Source: Marinifilaceae bacterium (GTDB taxonomy: Bacteria > Bacteroidota > Bacteroidia > Bacteroidales > Marinifilaceae). From it: 41,494 nucleotides of DNA. The notes beneath the pieces are model-generated. The model was not told the origin of the DNA and did no database searches. It saw nothing but the letters and a program-made list of their open reading frames with translations. The stretch is from the NCBI GenBank assembly GCA_025210485.1, contig JAOARN010000123.1, positions 1-41,494 on the forward strand, given 5' to 3'. Made by a program: the position numbers and the translations under genes. Positions 1 to 8,116 of the stretch are shown one piece after another (the stretch's first letter is position 1; each line of letters begins with the position of its first letter).

Positions 1-647
1 CTTTGATAAATTCAATGAATCCTAATTGGAATTTCTATAGACTTAATGATTTGTAATGTATGAGATCTTTCGCTCGTGCCTCGCTTCAAGATGACGGATA
101 GTAGGAAGAGGGAACGTCTTGTTGAGCTTGCGAAACATCTATTATAATTCAAAAAGCCGTGCTATAGAAATTATGAAATTCTTCATGCTCGTATATTTAC
201 CAAATATAGAAATAATTTAAAAGAAAAAACAAGCTATCTTTTGCATAGGCTAGCTGCTTACTGTATTAATATTTCATAATAATATTAATCGAAATATTAG
301 TTTAGAATTTGTGTCATTTTCTTGAAATAGGATTGTTGATAAATGTCATTTTAGTATGTTAAGAAATAAAATGAACAATAAAATTTTCGATTTATTGATA
401 AAAAAATACCATTTATTACAATTATCTAAGCTGCGTTTACAAAAAAAATATTTACATTATTTAGTATAAGTCTCCAATTTTCTTCCTATTAAAATATTGT
501 TAATAAGTATTTATGGAGTAAATATATAATATTTGATCTCTAGTTTTTTATATGTATTAATTCTAAAAATAACGCTAATTTTATTTTGTAACAACAACAC
601 AATAAGTTTTAAAAGTTTGATGTACAATTATAAATTTAGATAGAATT
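1..647. other. Intergenic region with a GC-richer palindromic element
   Basis: No convincing gene lies here. Most of the region is very AT-rich, but positions 62-140 are clearly richer in GC and form an imperfect inverted repeat. The left arm (AGATCTTTCGCTCG near 63) resembles the reverse complement of the right arm (CGAAACATCT ending at 140, preceded by GTTGAGCTTG). A perfect 11-bp inverted repeat, AATTTCTATAG at 30-40 and CTATAGAAATT at 162-172, flanks the element. The remainder up to the lipoprotein start at 648 holds nothing I recognise. Confidence 0.5.
62..140. repeat. Imperfect palindromic intergenic repeat (REP/MITE-like candidate)
   Basis: The two arms share the pattern AGAT-[CG]TTTCGC at their outer ends and a CAAGA-type inner part when read on opposite strands. 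Text of the form TTCGnnAAGCTCAA is a recurrent intergenic palindrome in Bacteroidota genomes, as far as I recall. Only one copy is present here, so repeat status is inferred from the symmetry and from base composition unlike the flanks. It could instead be a transcribed hairpin. Confidence 0.35.
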
Positions 648-2411
648 ATGAAAAAAAGACTTAGTGTTATTTTGTTATTAGCTTGTTTTATAGCTAGCAT
701 TTATTCATGTACCAAGAATATTGATGGACATTATAATAAACATCCAAAAGAAGACATAGTAGTAGATACGGATGAAGAAGCTGTAAAATTATTTCAGGAA
801 TGTATAAAGGCGATTAATCCGAGGGCTTATCAATATAATAATATAGAGTTCATAGAGAATGGTAAAAAGGCTATTATTAGACTTGCAAATACTCCATTAA
901 ATTATAAAAATACAAAATTGGATTATATAGCATTAAACACATTTAATAAACGAATATTAGTTGATACAATTGATTGTCAAATTAAAGATTTTAAGATACA
1001 GGATGTTCAATCTTCATTTTTTAATATTGAATGGGAATATGATGAAGATAAGCTAAAAAGGATGAAACTTACTGCTAATAAAGAAAGTATGAAGATTATT
1101 TTTGTCAATTACCCACAAGAATTATCTATAGATATTAAAGATATACATCCATCTAAAATTAGAATAAAATCTCAAGATGAACACGAGGAAGTATATTTTT
1201 TTAGCTATAAGGATAATGCCTTAGATTCTATTTATAAAGAGAATAGAGAATTATATAGTGTGAAATTCAACTATTCTAAAGACAAGAGTAAAGTAATTTC
1301 GGGAACAGGATTTATTTCAGAAGAACAATTTGCAGAAGAACTTACATACTCGGATAATGATTTGATTAAATTTCAGTTTAACCTAAGCAATAAACTTGAT
1401 TATACAGTTGAAGATAATGATTTTTCCTTTCAAATTAGTTTGAAACCACAGGATGAGAATCAGTCGAAATTCAATGAAATTAATTATAAAAGATTATTGA
1501 CAGGAGATAAATCATTTGACATTGTCAATCTTTCTTCTGGAGAGGAGTTTAATAATATTAAATATGAAAGAGATGAAGATAATAAAATTAGTAAAATAGA
1601 ACTTAAGGCATCAAATTCGATGTTATTTGAAAGCAAATCTGTATCACGAAAAGAATGTAGTTTAACGTATACCTTTGATGATGATGAATTTATTGTAGAA
1701 AACAATAAGTTTGAGCAAGATAATCAAGAAGTAGATGATAACAATAAAGGTATATATTTTGGATTGAGAATTTTTAGATATTCCAATAAATATTCTAAAT
1801 CGAGGTTTTATAATATCGAATATATCAATGACAAAGTATTAAACTTAGTTTATGAAAAATCAATTGATAGCTATATATTTTATGCCTTAGCAGCTATTTC
1901 GGAAGATTATAACTATGATAATAATTATGACTTATATAATCAGTTAAATTTTTCATTAGGTAATATGTATGTATATGGAAATTTCATGAAAAAACGTAAT
2001 TCCTATACTCTTATAAATGTTAATGGCTTAAAATATTATCCACCTTATTATTATTATTCATATATGAAATCATGTAATATAGAATTTTTTGCACCAGAGA
2101 GTTCAACAACAAAATCGAATGCTGTGAAAACTAAATATGAAATGAAATTTGAAGAGCAGGAAGGTTCTGAATTATATAGACTGACAGAAATGAAATTTAC
2201 AAATCCTATTGAAAAGGTAATATTTTATAATTATCCTGATCATCATATTGATTATCCCTATGAACCCAAATCGCTCGAAGCTAAGAATGAAGGAAAAGCA
2301 TTTACTTATACAAACCAAATTAATGAAATTGTAGAGGAAAATGTTAACAATTCGAATAATTCATCCTATAAGTATTATATGATAAGGGGGTTTCATTGGT
2401 TAAAAAAGTAA
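648..2411 (+). CDS. Large hypothetical lipoprotein with internal repeats
   Basis: I do not recognise this 587-residue protein as a named family. It begins with a basic start, a hydrophobic stretch and a lipobox-like IYSC ending at Cys21, so export by Sec and lipidation at the envelope are expected. The mature part is acidic and rich in Asn, Tyr and Glu, with alternating beta-type segments. A module of about 40 residues occurs near 126-162 and again near 496-537. Each copy has a charged beta hairpin followed by an IFxNYPxxxxID pattern. A related hairpin (NNIKYERDEDNKI) lies in the middle. The ATG at 648 fits the signal peptide. The gene stands alone, followed by about 100 bp before pheS with no clear terminator. 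A surface or periplasmic beta-rich protein is the most that can be said. Confidence 0.75.
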   Translation: MKKRLSVILLLACFIASIYSCTKNIDGHYNKHPKEDIVVDTDEEAVKLFQECIKAINPRAYQYNNIEFIENGKKAIIRLANTPLNYKNTKLDYIALNTFNKRILVDTIDCQIKDFKIQDVQSSFFNIEWEYDEDKLKRMKLTANKESMKIIFVNYPQELSIDIKDIHPSKIRIKSQDEHEEVYFFSYKDNALDSIYKENRELYSVKFNYSKDKSKVISGTGFISEEQFAEELTYSDNDLIKFQFNLSNKLDYTVEDNDFSFQISLKPQDENQSKFNEINYKRLLTGDKSFDIVNLSSGEEFNNIKYERDEDNKISKIELKASNSMLFESKSVSRKECSLTYTFDDDEFIVENNKFEQDNQEVDDNNKGIYFGLRIFRYSNKYSKSRFYNIEYINDKVLNLVYEKSIDSYIFYALAAISEDYNYDNNYDLYNQLNFSLGNMYVYGNFMKKRNSYTLINVNGLKYYPPYYYYSYMKSCNIEFFAPESSTTKSNAVKTKYEMKFEEQEGSELYRLTEMKFTNPIEKVIFYNYPDHHIDYPYEPKSLEAKNEGKAFTYTNQINEIVEENVNNSNNSSYKYYMIRGFHWLKK

Positions 2412-2471
2412 TTGTGATTTATTTTATAATTATAAATTTGAGTATAATGACTTTATTAAAATAAAGTTTTA

Positions 2472-2479
2472 TAAATTTG
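2472..2479 (+). promoter_or_regulatory. Candidate -7 promoter box for pheS
   Basis: TAAATTTG matches the Bacteroidota primary-sigma -7 consensus TAnnTTTG and lies about 30 bp before the pheS ATG. A convincing -33 TTTG at the usual distance is not present, so this is a motif match only. Confidence 0.35.
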
Positions 2480-2509
2480 GGGCTTGTAATACTATAAAAG
2501 TCTGAAAAT

Positions 2510-3529
2510 ATGTTAGAGAGAATTAATTTACTTTTAGAAGAAATAAAAACATTCAAGCCAAATAATATTGAAGAAGTTGAAAACTTTAGAATAAAGCATT
2601 TAAGTAAAAAAGGTAGTATATCTGAACTCTTTAATGAATTTAAGACTTTGGATGGCTCAGCAAAAAGAGAATTAGGAAAACCATTAAATCAGCTTAAGCA
2701 AATTACTATACAAAAAGTGAATGAGCTTAAAGAAGAATTTGATACTGCTAATGTTCAAAAATCAGGATTTGACTTATCTCTTCCTGCTTATCCAATAAAG
2801 CATGGTGGAAGACATCCCCTATCTTTAGTTAAGAACGAAATTATAGGTATTTTTAATAGATTAGGTTTTACTATCTCAGAAGGTCCAGAAATTGAAGATG
2901 ATTGGCACAACTTTTCATCTCTTAATTTTCCAGAAGAACATCCAGCAAGAGATATGCAGGATACTTTCTTTATTGAGAAAAATCCAGATGTGTTATTGAG
3001 AACTCATACATCGTCGGTTCAAGCTCATGATATGGAAGAGCATAGTCTTCCTATTAGATGTCTTACTCCTGGTCGTGTTTTTAGAAATGAAGCTATTTCG
3101 GCTCGTGCCCACTGTATTTTTCATCAAATAGAGTGTTTGTATATTGATAAAGATGTTTCATTTGCTGACTTAAAGCAATGCTTAAGTTATTTTGCAAAAG
3201 AATTTTTTGGAGAAAAGACAGAGATTAGATTAAGACCTTCTTATTTTCCATTTACAGAACCTTCTGCAGAAATGGATGTTACTTGTTCTTTGTGTGGAGG
3301 AAAAGGTTGTAATGTTTGTAAGGGAACTGGATGGTTAGAAATCCTAGGTTGTGGAATGGTTGATCCAAATGTGTTGGAATTAAATAATATTGACAGTAAG
3401 GTATATTCAGGTTTTGCTCTAGGAATGGGTATTGAAAGAATAACAATGCTCAAATATGGTATCAAAGATTTAAGATTATTTTTCGAAAATGATATTAGAT
3501 TTTTAGAGCAGTTTAATGCTGGCGTATAA
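2510..3529 (+). CDS. pheS: Phenylalanine--tRNA ligase alpha subunit
   Basis: This is the catalytic alpha subunit of the heterotetrameric cytoplasmic enzyme that charges tRNA-Phe with phenylalanine using ATP. At 339 residues it is full length. The N-terminal 85 residues form the charged coiled-coil arm that contacts tRNA. The class II catalytic core follows, with PARDMQDTF (145-153), RTHTSSVQ (164-171), GRVFRNE (188-194) and the motif 3 region GMGIER (305-310). A Cys-rich insert, C259-x2-C262-x4-C267-x2-C270, matches a CxxC pair seen in many bacterial PheS proteins and may bind metal. The partner pheT is not in the window, which is common in Bacteroidota. A strong terminator follows directly. 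Confidence 0.97.
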   Translation: MLERINLLLEEIKTFKPNNIEEVENFRIKHLSKKGSISELFNEFKTLDGSAKRELGKPLNQLKQITIQKVNELKEEFDTANVQKSGFDLSLPAYPIKHGGRHPLSLVKNEIIGIFNRLGFTISEGPEIEDDWHNFSSLNFPEEHPARDMQDTFFIEKNPDVLLRTHTSSVQAHDMEEHSLPIRCLTPGRVFRNEAISARAHCIFHQIECLYIDKDVSFADLKQCLSYFAKEFFGEKTEIRLRPSYFPFTEPSAEMDVTCSLCGGKGCNVCKGTGWLEILGCGMVDPNVLELNNIDSKVYSGFALGMGIERITMLKYGIKDLRLFFENDIRFLEQFNAGV

Positions 3530-3551
3530 ATAGATACATTCAAAATATAAA

Positions 3552-3578
3552 AAGTCCTTCATTGAAGGGCTTTTTTTT
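3552..3578 (+). terminator. Rho-independent terminator of pheS
   Basis: AGTCCTTC, loop ATT, GAAGGGCT form an 8-bp stem with one G-T pair, followed by a run of eight T. It begins 22 bp after the pheS stop. Confidence 0.85.
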
Positions 3579-3670
3579 GTTTAAAAAAAGCTTCTAGGAC
3601 TTAGGTATAATTATTGTTTGAACGGTATATGTTTATATTTCGATAAAATTAACCCTAAATACCTAAAAAA

Positions 3671-3775
3671 ATGGAAAAACTAGATAAAGAAGCATTAAAT
3701 AAAGTCTATTTGTATACACTTGTATCATTTTCAATAATTATACTCTTTGTTTTAATAAACGCTCCTTTTAATTAG
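3671..3775 (+). CDS. Possible 34-residue single-helix membrane peptide
   Basis: ATG to TAG encodes a 34-residue peptide with a charged N-terminus (MEKLDKEALNKV) and a hydrophobic segment (residues about 13-31, YLYTLVSFSIIILFVLINA) long enough to cross the membrane once. It fills the interval between the pheS terminator upstream and a strong terminator downstream (3847-3870), so it has the layout of an independent transcript. A weak promoter-like sequence, TTATTG then TATATTTC, lies at 3611-3641. I know no family for it. Short ORFs are common by chance in AT-rich DNA, so the terminator context is the main support. Confidence 0.4.
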   Translation: MEKLDKEALNKVYLYTLVSFSIIILFVLINAPFN

Positions 3776-3846
3776 TGTATTCCAAAATAAGTTTTTGAAT
3801 TTTTATTATCGCAAGATATATTAAGTAAGTAGTTTGATTAAAAAAG

Positions 3847-3870
3847 AAGCCCAGAATTGTCTGGGCTTCA
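3847..3870 (+). terminator. Rho-independent terminator after the micro-ORF
   Basis: A perfect 10-bp stem, GAAGCCCAGA/TCTGGGCTTC, has an ATTG loop and is followed by AATTTTTT on the plus strand. Upstream A residues give a T-run on the minus strand too, so it could act in both directions. The only candidate gene it would close on the plus strand is 3671-3775. Confidence 0.75.
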
Positions 3871-4458
3871 ATTTTTTACAAAACAGTCGATAAATAGTAG
3901 CTTTTGGATATATAAATCACTATTTTATAAAATCTAAAACATGAATATTTTTTACTAAACAACTTTAAAATGAAATTTTATAGTGTCTATTTTATTAGTC
4001 AAACTATGGGTGAAAAATGAAAATTTATTTTTTTAATTTTTCTAAGATATTTTGTGTTTTTATGAACAGATACAGGTTTATCTTTGATATGTAGTGCTTT
4101 ATTTTTTGAAGAAATTACTGAATTTCCCATTTTCCAACTAAGACTGATATTTACTTCGGACTGACTCCTGAAAAGCAGGAATTGTATTATGAATAATTAT
4201 AATAGATAAAAATACATTCCTTGTGTTTATAAGAAAATACATTTTTTCATCAAAATAAAGAGTTTTAAGCTCATTATTATGAGCTCGTGCAATGTTTATT
4301 TGTTTTTTGTATTATAAACACTTAAATGATCCTTATTTTCAAAATAGAAGAAATTAGATTTTATTTCGTTTTATTAATTTCTAAGATATTTTTGAAATCT
4401 ATTTATAATGTCAGTAAAGTTAACTGTTCAAGCTAATATTAGCATATGCTACTAATCT

Positions 4459-5865
4459 TTAAGATTTTCTATTGTTTTTTAGAAGTTCATTTAACTTTTT
4501 CTGTTTTTCTTCTTCCTCCTTCTTCTTTTTCTTCTTCTTTTCATCATCATCGTCTATTTTTTCTTCTTCCTTTTGATTTATTTGCCTACCTAGGTGTTTG
4601 TTAAGAGAATTTGAATTACTTTCCTCTTTTTTGTTGAAAAAATTATCGAGAGGATTTTTTTCTGTGTTGTTGGTATCTTTATCATTTAAAAGTCCGTTAA
4701 GAGGATTCCCTTCTTTTTCACCTTTTCCTTTTTCAGAACCATTACTTTTTTTCTTATTGTTAAAAAGCGGACTTAATGGATTTTCTTCTGTATTGATGTT
4801 ATCTTTATTATTATTGAAAAGTTTACTTAGACTGTTTTCTTTTCCTCCTTTTTCATTATTTGGTGGATTTCTGTTGATTTTACCATTTTTGTTTTTTGCT
4901 TTTTCTTCATTGGATATGTTTTTTAATCTTTCTAAATTTTCATTGAAGTTATTTCTTACTTCAGGATCCATATTCTCAAGCTCCTGTTTTATTTTAGCAT
5001 CAGTTAATTTTTCATTTTCACCTCCCAAGCCTTCTAGAGGTTTATCATCTTTTTTAGCCATTTCTCTTATTTCATCATCACTAAGATTTCCTTTTTTAAG
5101 TTTATTAAGTTTATCTTTTTGACTATTATTATAATTATATATATTATCTGGCCAGTCAATGCATTGTTTGAATATTGAAATTTGATAATCTAAAAAACTT
5201 GTTTGTTTATTGATTATATAGTCATCTCTATGATAAGTTTTTTTGCTTTCTTCGTTTACACCTTCATTGACTTTTTCGTTTTCCCCCTCATTGCTTCCCT
5301 GATCGACTTCTTCTTTTACACCTTCTTTGACTTCTTCATTGCTTCCCTGGTTGACTTCTTCGTTTACACCTTCATTGATTTTTTCGTTGACCTCTTCATT
5401 ACTTCCCTGATTGACTTTTTCGTTTACCCCTTCATTGTTTTCTTCTGTTAACTTTTTAAATAAGTCAAAATCTTTATTTGTATCAGAACTTTCTCTTTTT
5501 CTGTTATTTTGTTGTTCAGACTTATTATTTTTATTAGTATCTAGTTCATTTTCACTTTTCGATGCAGTATTTTTATCTTCATTAGATTTATTGTCCTTAG
5601 TTTGGATTTTCCGTCTCTTATTTTCATTGATTATATTGTTAATTTGATTATTGGCAAAGTAATCAATTTTATTATCCTCAGAATAGTTAGGGTCTTGAGA
5701 TAAATTAGCTTTACTTCGTTTATTTGTTAAACTACCTGATTCTTCTTCTTCTAAGATATCCCCTAGTTTCCTTTTTTTTCCAGTTAGTTTTAATTCGTTA
5801 TCCTTATCTTTAAGCCTATCAAATTTTTTTTTCCCATCAATATTATTATCGTGTATATTAGCCAT
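4459..5865 (-). CDS. Low-complexity Asn/Lys/Glu-rich repeat protein, function unknown
   Basis: This 468-residue uninterrupted ORF encodes a highly charged, probably disordered protein with no signal peptide or membrane segment. Residues 1-135 carry several basic clusters (KKRK at 30-33, NKRSK at 49-53, KRRK at 83-86, RKR at 122-124). Residues 144-207 are imperfect tandem repeats of the type NEGVNEEVNQGSNEEV, in units of 16-20 residues. Residues 207-245 (around YHRDDYIINKQTSFLDYQ) are the only stretch that looks foldable. Residues 343-426 contain five spaced copies of a short motif close to NPLxxLFNN. The tail has D4 and K7 runs. It has no operon partners. I cannot assign a function. Its overall look is unlike its neighbours and recalls eukaryotic-like or effector proteins, but this is composition only. 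Confidence 0.7.
   Translation of the reverse strand: MANIHDNNIDGKKKFDRLKDKDNELKLTGKKRKLGDILEEEESGSLTNKRSKANLSQDPNYSEDNKIDYFANNQINNIINENKRRKIQTKDNKSNEDKNTASKSENELDTNKNNKSEQQNNRKRESSDTNKDFDLFKKLTEENNEGVNEKVNQGSNEEVNEKINEGVNEEVNQGSNEEVKEGVKEEVDQGSNEGENEKVNEGVNEESKKTYHRDDYIINKQTSFLDYQISIFKQCIDWPDNIYNYNNSQKDKLNKLKKGNLSDDEIREMAKKDDKPLEGLGGENEKLTDAKIKQELENMDPEVRNNFNENLERLKNISNEEKAKNKNGKINRNPPNNEKGGKENSLSKLFNNNKDNINTEENPLSPLFNNKKKSNGSEKGKGEKEGNPLNGLLNDKDTNNTEKNPLDNFFNKKEESNSNSLNKHLGRQINQKEEEKIDDDDEKKKKKKKEEEEKQKKLNELLKNNRKS
5245..5436 (-). repeat. Coding tandem repeat (16-20-residue units)
   Basis: The DNA encodes successive units NEGVNEKVNQGSNEEVNEKI, NEGVNEEVNQGSNEEV, a KEGVKEEVDQGSNEGENEKV variant and a partial fourth unit. 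Unit lengths of 60, 48 and 60 bp keep the frame. The nucleotide sequence is also visibly repeated, which suggests recent slippage or unequal exchange. Confidence 0.8.
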
Positions 5866-6199
5866 TATTCAATTCTTTTATATTTATAATAAAATTACAT
5901 TTTTATTCCTATCTATAATAATTTAATTCTTATTTACAACACTTAAGTGTCATATAAACAAGTGTTTGTGTATCAAGATTAATAAAAGAATGAGTTAACT
6001 TAAAATAAATAAAAATTAATAAAAGTAAAATAAATATAGTTTAGATAAGATTCAAGAATGTAAAAAATTATGTAAATTAAATTTTATATATTTATACAGA
6101 TCAGAAACAAATTAAACTGATTAGGCGAAATCATGTAGATTAATTATAAACTCAATTTGGTAAAAACCCTTAAGAAACACCTTAATACCCCATTAAATT
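5866..6199. other. Divergent intergenic region
   Basis: This 334-bp AT-rich interval separates two divergent genes and must hold both promoters. A 12-bp perfect palindrome, ACACTTAAGTGT, lies at 5939-5950 and is a possible operator. No clear TAnnTTTG box was found for either gene. Confidence 0.35.
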
Positions 6200-8068
6200 A
6201 TGAAAAAAACCATATTTTGTATATTCCTGATTGTTTGTGGAATAACTAATTCATATTCTCAAACAAATAGTCTGTTCAAACTTAAAAAACCCCATATTGT
6301 ATTAGAAGGAATTAAAGCCGATTATGAAATAATATTCAAATCTGATAGTGTGCAAAACTCAAGTGTTTATCTTAATGACAGTATAGTTCAATTAAAAAGT
6401 AAAGATGGTAAATACACATTTGATTATACTGCCGATAAAAGGCAAAATTTGTCTGTAACGATAGGAACTCAGACGAGCAAAATAGAAATTAATCCAATAC
6501 CTTTATATTTATCGATTCTCCCTCCTTTGATAGCTATTTTTATGGCTTTATTTTTTAAAGAGGTTTTTTCTTCTCTCTTTATGGGTTTGTTCTCTGGAAG
6601 TTTTATTATCTATTTATTTAATCAAGATTCCATTTTTGATGCCTTTTTCAAATCAATTTTTGCTATTCCTGATAATTATATAATTAAATCTCTTACCGAT
6701 CCAGGTCATGCATCTGTTATTATATTCTCTATGTTGATAGGTGGGATGGTTCATATAATTACAAAGAATGGAGGAATGCAAGGAGTTGTGGATAAACTGA
6801 AGAGATATGCTTCAAATTCCTTATTAGGTCAGTTAATAACATGGTTTATGGGTGTGATTATATTTTTTGATGACTATGCTAATACTCTTGTTGTTGGTAA
6901 TACAATGAGACCTGTTACCGATAGATTGAAAATATCGCGCGAAAAGTTAGCTTATCTGGTTGATTCAACAGCTGCTCCTATGGCATCTATTGCAATCATA
7001 ACAACTTGGATAGGCATAGAATTAAGTTATATAGATAGTGCTTTAATTCAGTTAGATATAGATAAGAGTGCTTATAGTATATTTTTACATTCCTTACCTA
7101 CTCGCTTCTATCCTATTTTTGCTCTTGTGTTTATCTTGTTTTTGATATTTATGCGAAAGGATTTTGGACCTATGTTAAAAGCAGAGAAATTAGCGAAAGA
7201 AAATTTAGCTGCAGAAGAGGAAGAAGATAATATATCGATATATCCAAAAGCAAGATGGTATAATGCAATTATTCCAATATCAATAATTATATTTGGTACA
7301 CTTGCAGGATTATTCTATACGGGTTGGAATTCAGAGCTTTGGAACTCAGAAAATATATCCTTATCAAAGAAATTATCTGAGATCATAGGTAATTCAGATT
7401 CATATATTGCATTACTTTGGTCTTCAGTATCAGCCGTCATAGTTGCTGTTATTTTAAGTACTAGCCAAAGAATATTGAGTTTAAAACAAAGTATGGATGC
7501 ATTGTTATCGGGTCTAAAGACCATGTTAACTGCAGTAATAATATTAGTAATGGCATGGGCTTTAGCGTTAATAACAAAAGATTTGCATACAGCTGATTTT
7601 ATTTCAAATATTCTAATATCTATAAAATTATCACCAGAATTATTACCAAGCATTACCTTTTTGTTTTCCGCCTTAGTAGCCTTTTCAACTGGTTCCTCAT
7701 GGGGTACAATGGCAATTCTGTATCCATTAATATTACCAGCAGCTTGGAGTTTGTCTATCAATGCAGGTCTAGGTATAGAAGAATCTATGGATATATTTTG
7801 TATTTCGACATCAGCAATATTAGCAGGTTCTGTACTGGGGGATCACTGCTCTCCTATATCAGATACAACCATACTTAGTTCACTGGCAAGTTCATGTGAT
7901 CATGTACAACATGTAAGAACACAGTTCCCTTATGCATTAACTGTGGGAGGAATATCCATTGTATTCGGTTTATTACCAGCAGCATATAATATACCCTATT
8001 GGATACTATATATATTAGCATCAATAGCTATGTATTTAATTATTAAAGTATTTGGTAAAAGGGTTTAA
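6200..8068 (+). CDS. nhaC: NhaC-family Na+/H+ antiporter with N-terminal periplasmic domain
   Basis: This is an inner-membrane antiporter of the NhaC/IT superfamily, expected to exchange cytoplasmic Na+ for protons. At 622 residues it is longer than the classical family (about 460-500). Residues 1-20 are a signal peptide (ends SYS-Q), followed by roughly 80 residues of beta-type periplasmic domain, an arrangement common in Bacteroidota homologues. Many transmembrane segments start near residue 103. Family signatures include FDDYANTLVVGNTMRP around 225-240, STGSSWGTMAILYP near 500-510 and GDHCSPISDTTILSS starting near 547. The last is the conserved ion-pathway segment. The ATG at 6200 gives a good signal peptide. 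A small secreted-protein gene follows after 48 bp and is probably co-transcribed. Ion specificity is inferred from the family; other substrates are possible. Confidence 0.9.
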   Translation: MKKTIFCIFLIVCGITNSYSQTNSLFKLKKPHIVLEGIKADYEIIFKSDSVQNSSVYLNDSIVQLKSKDGKYTFDYTADKRQNLSVTIGTQTSKIEINPIPLYLSILPPLIAIFMALFFKEVFSSLFMGLFSGSFIIYLFNQDSIFDAFFKSIFAIPDNYIIKSLTDPGHASVIIFSMLIGGMVHIITKNGGMQGVVDKLKRYASNSLLGQLITWFMGVIIFFDDYANTLVVGNTMRPVTDRLKISREKLAYLVDSTAAPMASIAIITTWIGIELSYIDSALIQLDIDKSAYSIFLHSLPTRFYPIFALVFILFLIFMRKDFGPMLKAEKLAKENLAAEEEEDNISIYPKARWYNAIIPISIIIFGTLAGLFYTGWNSELWNSENISLSKKLSEIIGNSDSYIALLWSSVSAVIVAVILSTSQRILSLKQSMDALLSGLKTMLTAVIILVMAWALALITKDLHTADFISNILISIKLSPELLPSITFLFSALVAFSTGSSWGTMAILYPLILPAAWSLSINAGLGIEESMDIFCISTSAILAGSVLGDHCSPISDTTILSSLASSCDHVQHVRTQFPYALTVGGISIVFGLLPAAYNIPYWILYILASIAMYLIIKVFGKRV

Positions 8069-8116
8069 TTATTGAACTCAATTATTAACTTTATAGCAAA
8101 GAAAAATACTAATATT

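Larger units (their letters stand above)
3579..4458. other. Long intergenic region with two possible micro-ORFs
   Basis: About 880 bp separate pheS from the convergent low-complexity gene. A 34-codon ORF with a hydrophobic helix (3671-3775) and its downstream hairpin are listed separately. On the minus strand, 4130-3999 is a 43-codon basic ORF (starts MGNSVISSKNKA) with no recognisable ribosome binding site or homologue known to me. A 7-bp stem hairpin, AGCTCAT/ATGAGCT, sits at 4268-4285 without a T-run. Nothing else is apparent. Confidence 0.5.

Noticed and set aside
4598..5122. Plus-strand 174-codon Ser/Leu/Phe-rich frame opposite the low-complexity gene
   Set aside because: It is the antisense image of Glu/Lys/Asn codons in the minus-strand gene; the composition is explained by that and it has no domain.
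5245..5436. CRISPR-like array
   Set aside because: The repeats are tandem, in frame, of unequal length and without spacers; they encode protein repeats.
7315..7761. Minus-strand 148-codon frame inside nhaC
   Set aside because: It lies wholly inside a well-supported antiporter gene with clear family motifs on the plus strand.
8072..8116. Upstream TTG start for the secreted protein at 8117
   Set aside because: It would bury the signal peptide behind 15 residues; the ATG at 8117 gives a standard signal peptide. The same logic was used for the TTG starts at 9227, 26702, 28160 and 35767.
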